64,000 nt of DNA from an uncultured Eubacteriales bacterium (GCA_902777335.1 CACYTF010000009.1:1-64000); one strand, 5' to 3'. Positions 47,163-60,381 are shown, counted from the first letter of the stretch. Numbers and translations: made by a program. Notes: generated by a model from the letters alone, not told the origin.

Positions 47163-47270
47163 ATGGGAAATGGGAAATGGGCACCGTATAATCCGCGATC
47201 CCGGCAACATACTTATTGAGGAGCGCGGGAAGGCCGGGCGGCTTCCCATTCCCCATTTCCCATTTCCCAT
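47163..47270. repeat. Inverted heptamer arrays forming a 19-bp stem between tig and clpP
   Basis: ATGGGAAATGGGAAATGGG (47163-47181) and its exact reverse complement (47252-47270) flank about 70 bp that contains a TATAAT (47187-47192). Each arm is made of 7-bp GGGAAAT/ATTTCCC units. Confidence 0.88.
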
Positions 47271-47291
47271 TATGATAAAGGAGGTGCGCCC

Positions 47292-47876
47292 ATGAACCTG
47301 GTGCCCTATGTCATTGAACAGACCAACCGCGGCGAACGCTCGTACGATATCTACTCCCGCCTGCTGAAGGACCGCATCATCTTCCTGGGCGGCGAGATCG
47401 ACGACGACGTGGCCAACACCGTCGTCGCCCAGATGCTCTTCCTCGAAATGGAAGACCCGGACGCCGACATCATGCTGTACATCAACAGCCCCGGCGGCTC
47501 CGTGTCCGCGGGCCTGGCCATCTACGACACGATGCGCTATCTGAAGTGCGAGGTTTCCACGCTGTGCGTGGGCCTGGCCGCCTCGATGGGCGCGTTCCTG
47601 CTGGCCGCCGGCGCGAAGGGCAAGCGCAAGGCCCTCCCCCACGCCGAGATCATGATCCACCAGCCCCTGGGCGGCGCGCGGGGCCAGGCCTCGGACATAC
47701 AGATCCAGGCCGAGCAGATCCTGCGCATCAAAAAGGTCATGAACGAGCTGCTGGCCCAGAACACCGGCAAGCCCCTGAAGACCATCGAGAAGGACACCGA
47801 CCGGGACAACTACATGACCGCCGAACAGGCGAAGGATTACGGGCTGATCGACGAGATCGTCGCCCCGAGGAGATGA
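47292..47876 (+). CDS. clpP: ATP-dependent Clp protease proteolytic subunit
   Basis: The 194-residue protein starts after AAAGGAGGTG and begins [20 protein letters not shown]. The catalytic triad is Ser98 ([12 protein letters not shown]), His123 ([10 protein letters not shown]) and Asp172 (KDTDRDNYM), as in Firmicutes ClpP. It forms the double heptamer barrel that degrades substrates unfolded by ClpX or ClpC. It is separated from tig by an inverted heptamer array and lies 4 bp before clpX. Confidence 0.97.
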   Translation: MNLVPYVIEQTNRGERSYDIYSRLLKDRIIFLGGEIDDDVANTVVAQMLFLEMEDPDADIMLYINSPGGSVSAGLAIYDTMRYLKCEVSTLCVGLAASMGAFLLAAGAKGKRKALPHAEIMIHQPLGGARGQASDIQIQAEQILRIKKVMNELLAQNTGKPLKTIEKDTDRDNYMTAEQAKDYGLIDEIVAPRR

Positions 47877-47880
47877 GTCA

Positions 47881-49203
47881 ATGGCAAGCAACAAGGATTC
47901 TTTCAAGAAGACAGTGCGCTGCTCGTTCTGCGGCAAGACCCAGGACCACGTGCGCCGCATGATCTCCGGCCCCAACAACACCTACATCTGCAACGAGTGC
48001 GTGCTGCTGTGCAGTGAGATCGTGTCCGACGATGTGGAATCCATCGGCATCTCCGGCGAGCCCGACATCAAGAAGCCCCAGGAGATCAAGGAGATACTGG
48101 ACCAGTACGTGGTGGGCCAGGAGCAGGCCAAGAAGGCGCTGTCCGTGGCCGTGTACAACCACTACAAGCGCATCCGCTGCATGGGGAACCGCAAGAGCGA
48201 CGTGGAGCTGCAGAAGAGCAACATCGTCATGCTGGGCCCCACCGGCTGCGGCAAGACCTATCTGGCCCAGACCCTGGCCAAGATATTGAACGTGCCCTTC
48301 GCCATCGGCGACGCCACGTCGCTGACCGAAGCCGGCTACGTGGGCGAGGACGTGGAGAACATACTGCTGCGGCTCATCCAGAACGCCGACTTCGACGTGG
48401 AGCTGGCCCAGCGGGGCATCATCTACATCGACGAGATCGACAAGATCGCCCGCAAGAGCGAGAACCCCTCGATCACCCGCGACGTGAGCGGCGAGGGCGT
48501 GCAGCAGGCGCTCTTGAAGATCCTGGAGGGCACCATCGCCTCCGTGCCGCCCCAGGGCGGCCGGAAGCACCCGCTGCAGGAGTTCATACAGATCGACACC
48601 AGCAACATACTGTTCATCTGCGGCGGCGCGTTCGACGGCATCGAGAAGATCGTCGAGAACCGCATCGGCAAGAAGGTGATGGGCTTCGGCGCGGACGTGA
48701 AGGGCAAGAACGATCAGACCGACGAGGCCATCATGTCCCAGGTGCGGCCCGAGGACCTGTTAAAGTTCGGCCTGATCCCCGAGTTCATCGGGAGGCTTCC
48801 GGTGCTGGTGACGCTGAACAGCCTGGACGAGGAGGCCCTGGTGAAGATCCTCACCGAGCCCAAGAACGCGCTGGTGCGCCAGTACGCCAAGCTGCTGTCC
48901 TTCGACGACGTGGAGCTGGAGTTCACCCCCGACGCGCTGCAGGCCATCGCCCAGCAGGCGCTGGGCCGCAAGAGCGGCGCCCGCGGCCTGCGGGCCATCA
49001 TCGAGGGCGTGATGCTGGACACCATGTTCGAGCTGCCGTCGCTGGAGGGCGTGAAGAAGTGCGTGATCACCAAGGAGGCCGTGCTCAACGGCGAGCGGCC
49101 CCGGCTGATCTACGGCAAGGCCGAGCAGGCCCTGCCCGAGCCGAAGCACCCCCTGCCCAAGCCCGTGGAGGACGCCATGGAGGACGCGCCGACGGCGGGT
49201 TAG
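47881..49203 (+). CDS. clpX: ATP-dependent Clp protease ATP-binding subunit ClpX
   Basis: The 440-residue protein has the N-terminal zinc-binding domain (CSFCGK and CNECV, about 14-39). The AAA+ domain carries Walker [13 protein letters not shown] near 120, Walker [13 protein letters not shown] near 180 and the arginine-bearing [11 protein letters not shown] near the end. It selects and unfolds proteins and feeds ClpP. Its ribosome-binding site (GAGGAGATG) is inside the clpP 3' end, so both are co-expressed. Confidence 0.97.
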   Translation: MASNKDSFKKTVRCSFCGKTQDHVRRMISGPNNTYICNECVLLCSEIVSDDVESIGISGEPDIKKPQEIKEILDQYVVGQEQAKKALSVAVYNHYKRIRCMGNRKSDVELQKSNIVMLGPTGCGKTYLAQTLAKILNVPFAIGDATSLTEAGYVGEDVENILLRLIQNADFDVELAQRGIIYIDEIDKIARKSENPSITRDVSGEGVQQALLKILEGTIASVPPQGGRKHPLQEFIQIDTSNILFICGGAFDGIEKIVENRIGKKVMGFGADVKGKNDQTDEAIMSQVRPEDLLKFGLIPEFIGRLPVLVTLNSLDEEALVKILTEPKNALVRQYAKLLSFDDVELEFTPDALQAIAQQALGRKSGARGLRAIIEGVMLDTMFELPSLEGVKKCVITKEAVLNGERPRLIYGKAEQALPEPKHPLPKPVEDAMEDAPTAG

Positions 49204-49217
49204 GTTGAGAAACAGAT

Positions 49218-52200
49218 ATGGACAAACCCATTACGCAGGAGTGGAACTGGCAAAGCTACTTCAACTGGGCCATTCTGGAAGGCGGGCGAAACGAGTTGGC
49301 CCGCCTTTCTTCATATACTTTCGAGTGCGACCCAAACGGCGCGTGGGCCAGCATGACCACGGCCAAGGGCTTTCACGTGCAGGTGCTTCGCGCGCCGGTC
49401 AATTACAGGGAGCTGCGCCGCTATCCGCCGTGGAACCGCTTGGATTACCGGCCGCATTCCAACAGCCCTCTGGCCTTTAGCCGGTTTTATTCGTGCACCT
49501 GCTCCCAGGGTGTCGCCGGCCAGCGCTGCCGGCACCTGGCGGCCCTGATGTTCAAATGGGAGCAGGTACACGGCCCCTTTGTCATGACCGAGACCGACGA
49601 GGATTTCGCCGCCAGGCTGGAATCCGAACGGAAGCGGGCCGCCGAGGCGCTGCGCAAAAAGCAGCTGGTAAAGGAAAAGAAAGATAAACAGGCCAGGAAA
49701 TTCCCGGCCATTGACTACGTGCTTGCCAGGGCCCCCGAAGCGCCCAAGGCGCTGTGTTTCCCGCCGGACGACATCCTGCGCGGCTCCAGGATCATGACCA
49801 ACCAATACGAGGCGGAGCTCGCGGACGCGCTGCCAATCTCCAATGAAAACGCCGGCCTGACCATGCAGGCGGTCTGCTCCCCAGGAGATAAGCAGGTGCT
49901 GGATATTTCGGGGCACATCGGCGAGAATACCATACATATCATCCTCCGCCAGGACCGTTTTTCACAGCTGACCTGTTCATGCAACCGGTCCTATATCTAC
50001 GGCAGCTATTGGAACGGTATCGACAGATCCAATGCCCAGATGTGCTGCCATGCCCTGGTCCTGTGGATGCGCGCGCGGGAGCTCATCATCCGGGACAACC
50101 CCGGCGACGTCACCGATTACAACGGCTTCCAGCTGCTCTCTCTGATGGCGGACGACGCGCAGTCGAAATCCGCGCCCATCGCCGAGGCGAAGCCCCGAAA
50201 GCGGCCGTGCGTCGCGCTGGAGCCGCGCATCACGCGGGACAGGATGTCCGACACGGTGAAGCTCAATTTTGACATCGGACGCGTCGGCGAACGGGCCTAC
50301 GCGGTCAAAAGCCTGGAAAGCCTGGTTACCGCCGTAGAGGAAGAGAAGGACTATGCGATTTCCAAGGCGGCGGGGCTGCGCTTCTCGGAGGAGACCTTCA
50401 CCGATTCGGCCCTGGAGTGGTACCAGCTCATACAGTCCAGGGTGAGGGCGGTGCGCCGCGTGAACGCGCGGCTGAACCGATCGTTCTACAGCTCGTCTTC
50501 CCTCTCCGTCGGCACGGGCATTCCCCTGGAGGAGAGCGACCTGGACATCGTCTATGATATGGCCGAGGGCAGCGAGATCAACTATCAGTTCGGCACCCGC
50601 ACCGAGACCTGCAGGGTGCGCGTTTGCGAAGCGCTTCCCAGCGCCCGGATGCAGCTCGATCCGATCACGGCCGAGGGCAGGCTGGTCGGCCTGTCGATCA
50701 CGGGCGCCGCGCCCCGGCTGCTGCGGGGGAATCTCTATCAGTACATACTCGACACCACCTGCTTTGGCCGGGTCACGGGCGGCGAAACCGCCTTCCTGGA
50801 CGCCATGCAGGAGATCGCCGACGGCACGGGCGCCTTCCAGTGCACCATCGGCGAGAGAAAGCTGGCGGAATTCTACTATCGCGTTCTGCCGGTCATGCAG
50901 CGCAATCCTCAGTTCAGCATCGTGGACAAGGTCGGCGACCTGATCGAAGGGCTTCTTCCCGCCGAGCCGCAGTTTGCCTTTTACCTGGATATCGCCGGCA
51001 ACAGGATCACCTGCGACACGCGCGTCAGCTATGACGGCTTCTCATTCAGGCTGGGCAAGGCCCCGGACGCCCTTGCGCCCAGGCGGCGCGACATCGATCA
51101 GGAGCAGCGCGTGTCGCTGGCGGTTCAACGCATCTTCCCCATCATCGACAAAGCCGCGGAGCTGTTCTGCGCGCCCAACGAGGACGACACCCTGCTCTGG
51201 ATCCTGACCGACGGCATCACCGTCCTCTCGCAGTACGGTGAGGTCAACGGCAGCGACGCCTTCAAGCGCGTTCACGTCAGGCCCGCGCCGCAGCCTCGCT
51301 TTACCGTGCGCATCGAGGGCGGACTGCTGGACCTGTCCGTTCAGACGAAGGACTTGACCGAGGACGAGCTGCTGGCCCTGCTGGGCAGCTATCGGCTGAA
51401 AAAAAACTGGCACCGGCTAAGCAGCGGCGACTTCATCGATCTGAGAAACCCGGAGGCGCTGGACGCGCTGGAGGAAACCGCGCAGGCGATGGACCTGTCC
51501 CTCGAAGCGCTGATCCAGGGCGGCGCGGCGCTCCCATCCTACCGCGCCCTGTATGTGGACAGGCTTTTGGAGGAGCACAATGCCGTGGCCGCGTCCCGGG
51601 ACCGGCTGTTCAAGTCGCTGATACGCTCGTTCCAAACGATCAAGGATTCGGACTTTGACGCCCCCGAGGGGCTGAGCGACGTACTGCGGCCCTACCAGCT
51701 GTACGGCTTCCGCTGGCTGTGCACGCTGGCGCAGGCGGGCTTCGGGGGGATACTCGCCGATGAGATGGGCCTGGGCAAGACCGTACAGATGCTGTCCTTC
51801 ATACAGGCGCGGAAGGACGCCGGCGAGCGCCGGCCCGCCCTGGTGGTATGCCCCGCGTCGCTGGTCTACAACTGGCAGGACGAATGTCGAAAGTTCACGC
51901 CCCGGCTGCGCATCGAAGCCCTGGCCGGGGCTCTGCGCCAGCGGAAGGCTCAGCTTTCGGACCTGTCGGCGGACCTCTACGTCACCTCCTACGACCTGCT
52001 TCGGCGGGACATCGCCCTCTATGACGCCGTCGCCTTCTCCACCGTGGTGCTGGACGAGGCGCAATACGTCAAGAACCAGAGGGCCGCGGTGTCCAAGGTC
52101 GTGCGCGTGCTGAAGGCGGAGCATCGCTTCGCGCTGACGGGCACGCCCATCGAAAACCGGCTGTCCGAGCTGTGGAGCATATTCGATTTCCTGATGCCCG

Positions 52201-53060
52201 GTTTTCTGTACTCCGCCCAGGTCTTCGGCGCGCGCTTTGAGGGCCCCATCATGAAGCAGAAGGACGCGCAGGCCACCGCGAAGCTGTCCAGGATGACCGG
52301 TCCCTTCATACTCAGGCGCAGGAAGGCGGACGTGCTGAAGGACCTGCCCGAGAAGCTGGAGGAGACCCGCAGCTCGCAGATGGAGGAGGATCAGCGCAGG
52401 CTGTACGACGCCCAGCTTGTGCGCATGAAGGCCCTGCTGGAATCCAGCGGCAACACCGGCGAGGACAAGCTGCGCATACTGGCGGAGATCACACGGCTGC
52501 GCCAGCTCTGCTGCGACCCCTCGCTGCTCTTCGACGACTACAGCGGCTCCAGCGCCAAGCGCGCAGCCTGCCTGGAGCTGATCCAAAACGCCATGGACGC
52601 CGGTCACCGCATGCTGGTGTTCTCTCAGTTCACTTCGATGCTGGCGCTCCTGGAGACGGACCTGAAGGCGGCGGGCATTCCCTTCTATACGCTCACGGGC
52701 GCCACGCCGAAGCTGGAGCGTCTGCGACTGGTCAACGCCTTCAACGAAGGCGACGTGCCCGTCTTCCTGATCTCGCTGAAGGCAGGCGGTACCGGCCTGA
52801 ACCTGACCGGCGCCGACGTGGTCATCCACTACGATCCCTGGTGGAACCTTGCCGTACAAAACCAGGCCACCGACCGCGCCCACAGAATCGGCCAGACCCG
52901 ACAGGTCACGGTGATCAAGCTGATCGCCGCCGACACCATCGAGGAGCGCATCATCCGCCTGCAGGAGACGAAGCGGGAGCTGGCTGAGGCGATCATCAGC
53001 GGCGAAAGCACCTCTCTGATGAGCCTGAGCCGGGAAGAACTGATGGAATTGCTGTCGTAA
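49218..53060 (+). CDS. SNF2-family helicase with SWIM zinc fingers
   Basis: The 1280-residue protein begins 14 bp after clpX and is probably co-transcribed; its ribosome-binding site is weak. A SWIM finger, YSCTCSQGVAGQRCRHLAAL, lies near 90-109, and a second CXC...CXH pair (LTCSCNRSY then MCCHALVLW) near 251-281. Residues 300-800 form the bacterial SNF2-associated region. The SF2 ATPase core follows: ILADEMGLGKTVQML near 845, LVVCPASLVYNW, VVLDEAQYVKN near 945, LTGTPIENRLSELWS, then the helicase C domain (LVFSQFTSMLALLE, FLISLKAGGTGLNLTGAD, DRAHRIGQTRQV). It moves DNA-bound proteins or acts in DNA metabolism; the exact role is unknown for this family. Confidence 0.9.
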   Translation: MDKPITQEWNWQSYFNWAILEGGRNELARLSSYTFECDPNGAWASMTTAKGFHVQVLRAPVNYRELRRYPPWNRLDYRPHSNSPLAFSRFYSCTCSQGVAGQRCRHLAALMFKWEQVHGPFVMTETDEDFAARLESERKRAAEALRKKQLVKEKKDKQARKFPAIDYVLARAPEAPKALCFPPDDILRGSRIMTNQYEAELADALPISNENAGLTMQAVCSPGDKQVLDISGHIGENTIHIILRQDRFSQLTCSCNRSYIYGSYWNGIDRSNAQMCCHALVLWMRARELIIRDNPGDVTDYNGFQLLSLMADDAQSKSAPIAEAKPRKRPCVALEPRITRDRMSDTVKLNFDIGRVGERAYAVKSLESLVTAVEEEKDYAISKAAGLRFSEETFTDSALEWYQLIQSRVRAVRRVNARLNRSFYSSSSLSVGTGIPLEESDLDIVYDMAEGSEINYQFGTRTETCRVRVCEALPSARMQLDPITAEGRLVGLSITGAAPRLLRGNLYQYILDTTCFGRVTGGETAFLDAMQEIADGTGAFQCTIGERKLAEFYYRVLPVMQRNPQFSIVDKVGDLIEGLLPAEPQFAFYLDIAGNRITCDTRVSYDGFSFRLGKAPDALAPRRRDIDQEQRVSLAVQRIFPIIDKAAELFCAPNEDDTLLWILTDGITVLSQYGEVNGSDAFKRVHVRPAPQPRFTVRIEGGLLDLSVQTKDLTEDELLALLGSYRLKKNWHRLSSGDFIDLRNPEALDALEETAQAMDLSLEALIQGGAALPSYRALYVDRLLEEHNAVAASRDRLFKSLIRSFQTIKDSDFDAPEGLSDVLRPYQLYGFRWLCTLAQAGFGGILADEMGLGKTVQMLSFIQARKDAGERRPALVVCPASLVYNWQDECRKFTPRLRIEALAGALRQRKAQLSDLSADLYVTSYDLLRRDIALYDAVAFSTVVLDEAQYVKNQRAAVSKVVRVLKAEHRFALTGTPIENRLSELWSIFDFLMPGFLYSAQVFGARFEGPIMKQKDAQATAKLSRMTGPFILRRRKADVLKDLPEKLEETRSSQMEEDQRRLYDAQLVRMKALLESSGNTGEDKLRILAEITRLRQLCCDPSLLFDDYSGSSAKRAACLELIQNAMDAGHRMLVFSQFTSMLALLETDLKAAGIPFYTLTGATPKLERLRLVNAFNEGDVPVFLISLKAGGTGLNLTGADVVIHYDPWWNLAVQNQATDRAHRIGQTRQVTVIKLIAADTIEERIIRLQETKRELAEAIISGESTSLMSLSREELMELLS

Positions 53061-53342
53061 AACCCCATGTAAACATCGGCGCGGCCTTCCCTCGAATAGG
53101 AAGGCCGCGCCGCTCCTTTATGGCGCCTCACGTTTTCCTTTGGGAGCCCCCTCTCAGGCGCTTCGCGCCAGCTCTCCCCGTCACCGGGGCGAGCCAAGGC
53201 TGCCGCGCGGGTACGCTTACCTTGAGCACTACACTATCCCCCTTGCCGCGCCCCCGTGAGGGGGGCCGCAGCCCCCGGAAGAGGTGCCCGCAGGGCGGAG
53301 AGGGGCTCCCCACAAGCCTACGTGACAGCCCTCTATTTCGAG
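53061..53342. other. Intergenic region with terminator and REP-like repeat
   Basis: The 282-bp gap contains a terminator (53078-53115) and then a GC-rich block (about 53135-53330) with CTTCGCG hairpins, CCCCGTCACCGGGG and CCCCCGTGAGGGGGG. This block resembles interspersed repeats seen between genes in gut Clostridia. No gene seen. Confidence 0.65.
53078..53115 (+). terminator. Terminator of clpPX-helicase transcript
   Basis: GGCGCGGCCTTCC (53078-53090) pairs with GGAAGGCCGCGCC (53099-53111), followed by GCTCCTTT. Confidence 0.8.
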
Positions 53343-57022
<3,680 letters not shown>

Positions 57023-57055
57023 ACGCACCCCCACAGATCAGGTATCACCCCTATA

Positions 57056-57084
57056 ACTATACACGAGCGGGCACAAAATGTCAA
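57056..57084 (-). promoter_or_regulatory. Sigma-A promoter of the 57022 gene and lacZ
   Basis: Minus strand TTGACA (57079-57084), 17-bp spacer, TATAGT (57056-57061), about 30 bases before the start. Confidence 0.85.
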
Positions 57085-57109
57085 CGCCTGAAAGGTTATA
57101 ACCCAAAGA

Positions 57110-57142
57110 CAGCGCCTCCGTTCCGCCGGAACGGAGGCGCTG
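57110..57142 (-). terminator. Terminator of the L,D-transpeptidase gene
   Basis: CAGCGCCTCCGTTCC pairs perfectly with GGAACGGAGGCGCTG; the minus-strand T run (GTCTTTGGG) is weak. Confidence 0.7.
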
Positions 57143-57154
57143 CCTGAAGCGGCG

Positions 57155-58519
57155 TCACTCCTGTATGACCACCGTGGTGCCCTCGGGGCAGGTTTCGTAA
57201 ATCCACTTGGCGTCCTTCACCTTCATGCGGATGCAGCCGTGGGACGCGCGATAGCCCAGGCCCGTGTCGCTGGGCGTTCCCTTGGGCTTCTCGGTGGTGT
57301 TGGAGTGGAACAGCACGCCGCCCACGATGTGGTAGGCCCACTTGGCGTAGCAACCGAAATCCTTGAAGTAGTACCACTCGTCGCCCGTCTTGCCGCCGGC
57401 CTGGTAGGTGCCCAGGGGCGTGGGATTGTCCTTGGTGCCGGTGGCGCAGATGAAGGTGTGGGTGGGGCCCTCAAAGGTGGAGCCCGTCCACTCCATGACG
57501 TACACCCGCTGGTCGGACACGTCCACGATCAGCTTGTAGGGGAACACGTACTCCTCGGCCTCCTCGGCCAGTATCGAGAACAGCAGCATCTGGGTGCCGT
57601 AGTCGGCGACGCCGGTCTCCTTCAGGCCGTTCTTGCGCTGGAAGTACCGAAGGGCCATGTCCGAAAGATCGCCGAACACGCCGTCCGGATCGTAGAGGTA
57701 GCCCAGCGTGTGCAGGCGGTTCTGCACGCGCAGCGCCTCGATGCCCGAATCGCCCCGGGAGACGTTCTGGTGGTACAGCGTGAAGGGCAGCGTGCCGTTC
57801 ACATAGTCCATCACGGTGGGTGTGATGGAGGCGTCCGTCAGCGGGTCACTGGTGGGCGCGGGCGTGGCCAGCGGCACGTCCTGCACCCTGGGCATCTCGT
57901 TGAACCGGCCCTCGGGGTTGGGGGTGGCGGTGGGGATCGGGGTGGGCGTGATGCCAAAGCCGGGGTTCAGGCCGGTCATGTAGGCCTTGAAGTTGCGGAT
58001 GGCCTCCTCGGTGCGCGAGCCGGTCTGGCCGTCCACCAGGCCGCTGTAGAAGCCCCAGAGGCTCAGCATGCTCTGCACCTTGTTCAGCTCGCCGCCGAAC
58101 ATGCTGTCGTCGGACAGCGCCACGACCAGCTTCGACACGTCGGAGTACAGCAGCTTCTGGGTCTCGTCGTCGGCGACGCCCGTCTCCGGCAGGTTGTTGT
58201 TCCGCTGGAACGCCAGCACGGCGCTCTGGGTGTCCTCGCCGAACACGCCGTCCGCGGGCGTGCGCAGGTAGCGCAGCTCGATCAGCCGGTTCTGCAGAAA
58301 CACGATGTAGGCGGTGCTGTCTTCGCCGTCCCGATCGCCCAGCTTCAGCGTGGGGTACTTCCCCGACGCCGCCGGCTGCACCGCCGGCGCGCCGCTGTCG
58401 GAGCTTCCGGAGCTGCCCGAGCCGAAGAGCGCCTCCTTGGCGGAGATCGCCAGAGCGCTCTGGCACAGCATCGCCGCGAGCAATACAGGTATGATCAGCT
58501 TGAACCATGCGCGTCGCAT
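57155..58519 (-). CDS. L,D-transpeptidase (YkuD) with peptidoglycan-binding domains
   Basis: The 454-residue secreted protein has a signal peptide (MRRAWFKLIIPVLLAAMLCQ). A PG_binding_1 domain at about 60-125 (YIVFLQNRLIELRYLRTPAD, DGVFGEDTQSAVLAFQRNN) is followed by a degenerate second one (about 130-185), a Pro/Thr linker (ITPTPIPTATPNPEG) and a third binding domain (about 258-320, DGVFGDLSDMALRYFQRKNG). The YkuD domain (330-454) has the catalytic signature RASHGCIRMKVKDAKW near 424-439. Domain order is the reverse of the other L,D-transpeptidase at 38182-40152. It forms 3-3 cross-links. GGAGG lies 12 bases before the ATG. Confidence 0.9.
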   Translation of the reverse strand: MRRAWFKLIIPVLLAAMLCQSALAISAKEALFGSGSSGSSDSGAPAVQPAASGKYPTLKLGDRDGEDSTAYIVFLQNRLIELRYLRTPADGVFGEDTQSAVLAFQRNNNLPETGVADDETQKLLYSDVSKLVVALSDDSMFGGELNKVQSMLSLWGFYSGLVDGQTGSRTEEAIRNFKAYMTGLNPGFGITPTPIPTATPNPEGRFNEMPRVQDVPLATPAPTSDPLTDASITPTVMDYVNGTLPFTLYHQNVSRGDSGIEALRVQNRLHTLGYLYDPDGVFGDLSDMALRYFQRKNGLKETGVADYGTQMLLFSILAEEAEEYVFPYKLIVDVSDQRVYVMEWTGSTFEGPTHTFICATGTKDNPTPLGTYQAGGKTGDEWYYFKDFGCYAKWAYHIVGGVLFHSNTTEKPKGTPSDTGLGYRASHGCIRMKVKDAKWIYETCPEGTTVVIQE

Positions 58520-58631
58520 TGGGTTTTCGCACCTCCGTCACCGGCGCAGAAGGCCGCAGTGTGTATGTATTGGTATTATAACCCTGCCACTGGGATTTAC
58601 CATGGCGATTCATTTAAGATTGTGTTGTATG

Positions 58632-58763
58632 TCACAATTTGGTCGCATCGGTGGCCGCCGGGGCGACGATCACCGTCTCGCCGCTCTCCACCACGGCAAA
58701 CCGGCAGCCCGAGAGCAAAAGCGCCGCCATGAGCAGAAGCGCCGTCAGGACCGCGCGTTTCAC
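58632..58763 (-). CDS. Very small lipoprotein (43 residues)
   Basis: The frame starts with GTG at 58763, about ten bases after GGAGG. It reads MKRAVLTALLLMAALLLSGC, then 23 residues (RFAVVESGETVIVAPAATD and a short tail). The lipobox LLSGC is perfect, with Cys20 lipidated, which leaves a 24-residue mature lipopeptide. It is too short for most gene finders, but it has a good ribosome-binding site and signal. It lies between the L,D-transpeptidase and the fucose-isomerase-family gene. Function unknown; such small lipoproteins can be membrane modulators or degraded remnants. Confidence 0.6.
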   Translation of the reverse strand: MKRAVLTALLLMAALLLSGCRFAVVESGETVIVAPAATDATKL

Positions 58764-58787
58764 AGCGCATCCCCCTCCTCCTTAAGA

Positions 58788-58823
58788 GAAAATCGCCGCG
58801 GGCGCGCATGCGCCCGCGGCACT
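58788..58823 (-). terminator. Terminator of the fucose-isomerase-family gene
   Basis: GCCGCGGGCGC (58795-58805) pairs with GCGCCCGCGGC (58810-58820), followed on the minus strand by GATTTTCTCTT. Confidence 0.85.
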
Positions 58824-58838
58824 GTCGTTCGGTTTGGA

Positions 58839-60326
58839 TTACGCGAAGGGGTTCTCGCTCTTGTAGTACACGCCCTTCGGCTGGTTGAAGCTGATCTTCT
58901 CGATGCCCAGGTACTTGAGCACCTCGTAGATCGCCTTGCCGGCATGGCCGAAGGCCACGGCGCCGTGATGCGGATAGCCGTCCTCGATCAGCACGTGGCG
59001 ATAGAAGCGGTTCATCTCCGGAATCGCGAACACGCCGATGCCGCCGAAGGACTGGGTGGCCACGGGCAGCACCTCGCCCTGGGCGATGTAGGCCTGCAGC
59101 ACGCTGTCCTTGTTGCCCTGGAGGCGATAGAAGGTGATCTTGCCGGGCGCGATGTCGCCCTCGAGGGTGCCGCGGGTGATGTCGGGCTCTCCGCCGCCCT
59201 CAAGGCCGCGGTTCATGATCAGCTGATACTTCATGGTGCCCTTGGTCAGACGGCACATGGGGGTGTTGCCGCAGTGGAAGCCCATGAAGGTCTCGTTGTG
59301 GCGATAGTCGAACTTGCCCTTGATGCTCTTCTCGTACATGTCGGCGGGCACGCTGTTGTTGATGTCCAGCAGCGTCACGGGCTCGCCGGTCACGCAGGTG
59401 CCGATGTACTCGGACAGCGCGCCGTAGATGTCCACCTCGCAGGCGGTGCAGATGCCCATGGCGGTCAGGCGGCTGTTCACGTAGCAGGGCACGAAGCCGA
59501 ACTCGGTCTGGAACGCCGGCCAGCACTTGTTGGCCATCACCACGTACTTGCAGGTGCCCTTGTTGGCCTCGATCCAATCCAGCAGGGTCAGCTCATACTG
59601 GGCCAGCCTGGGCAGTATGCCGGGCATCTTGTTGCCCTCGCCCAGCTCCTCCTCCATTTCCTTGATCTTGGCGGGGATGCGGGGGTCGTTGGCGTGCTCC
59701 TTGTAGGCCTTCAGCAGGTCCAGCTCGGAGTTCTCCTGCACGTTGACGCCCAGCTTGAACAGCGGCGCGATGGGAGCGTTGCAGGCCAGGAAGTCGAAGG
59801 GACGGGGGCCGAAGGTGATGATCTTCAGGTCCTGCAGGCCCAGCAGCGTGCGGGCGATGGGCACAAAGCCGATGATCTCATTGGCGCAGTACTCGGCGTC
59901 GCCCACCGGATACTCGGGGATGTAAGCCTTGATGCCGGACAGCTTCAGGTTGTAGGAAGCGTTCAGCATGCCGCAATAGGCGTCGCCGCGGTCGCTGGAC
60001 AGCACGCCGATGTTCTCCTCCGCCGCCGCGATGTACATCACGGGGCCGCCGAACTTCTTCGCGATCAGCGTCTCGGGGCCCTCGGGGCCGAAGTTGCCGA
60101 GGAACACGACCAGCGCGTTGATGCCGGACTTTTTGATCTCCTCATAGGCCTCGTCCACGTTGGCGTCGATGCCGCCCTCGATGATGGTCTGACACTCGTA
60201 GATGTCAAAGTCCTTTTCCTTTAGCTTCGCCACGATGGCCTGGCGGCGCTTTTCGGAGAGGGTGATCGGGAAGCAGTCGCGGCTGACCGCGAGAATGCCC
60301 ATCTTGACCTGCGGAATGTTGTTCAT
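58839..60326 (-). CDS. L-fucose/L-arabinose isomerase family protein
   Basis: The 495-residue protein starts after AAGGAGGAG. It has the family layout: an N-terminal Rossmann-like part (ECQTIIEGGIDANVDEAYEE, NALVVFLGNFGPEGPETLIA, about 45-90), a central part (DLKIITFGPRPFDFLACNAP near 166; ANKCWPAFQTEFGFVPCYVN near 265) and a C-terminal part with ETFMGFHCGNTPMCRL near 345 and GYPHHGAVAFGHAGKAIYEV near 450. It has lower similarity to true FucI than to the broader COG2407 family, whose members isomerise or bind sugars. The substrate is unassigned. It has its own promoter at 60382-60410 and a terminator after it. Confidence 0.8.
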   Translation of the reverse strand: MNNIPQVKMGILAVSRDCFPITLSEKRRQAIVAKLKEKDFDIYECQTIIEGGIDANVDEAYEEIKKSGINALVVFLGNFGPEGPETLIAKKFGGPVMYIAAAEENIGVLSSDRGDAYCGMLNASYNLKLSGIKAYIPEYPVGDAEYCANEIIGFVPIARTLLGLQDLKIITFGPRPFDFLACNAPIAPLFKLGVNVQENSELDLLKAYKEHANDPRIPAKIKEMEEELGEGNKMPGILPRLAQYELTLLDWIEANKGTCKYVVMANKCWPAFQTEFGFVPCYVNSRLTAMGICTACEVDIYGALSEYIGTCVTGEPVTLLDINNSVPADMYEKSIKGKFDYRHNETFMGFHCGNTPMCRLTKGTMKYQLIMNRGLEGGGEPDITRGTLEGDIAPGKITFYRLQGNKDSVLQAYIAQGEVLPVATQSFGGIGVFAIPEMNRFYRHVLIEDGYPHHGAVAFGHAGKAIYEVLKYLGIEKISFNQPKGVYYKSENPFA

Positions 60327-60381
60327 AGGTATCTCCTCCTTTTATATTTGCAGCATAAATGATACTACACCGGATAACCCA

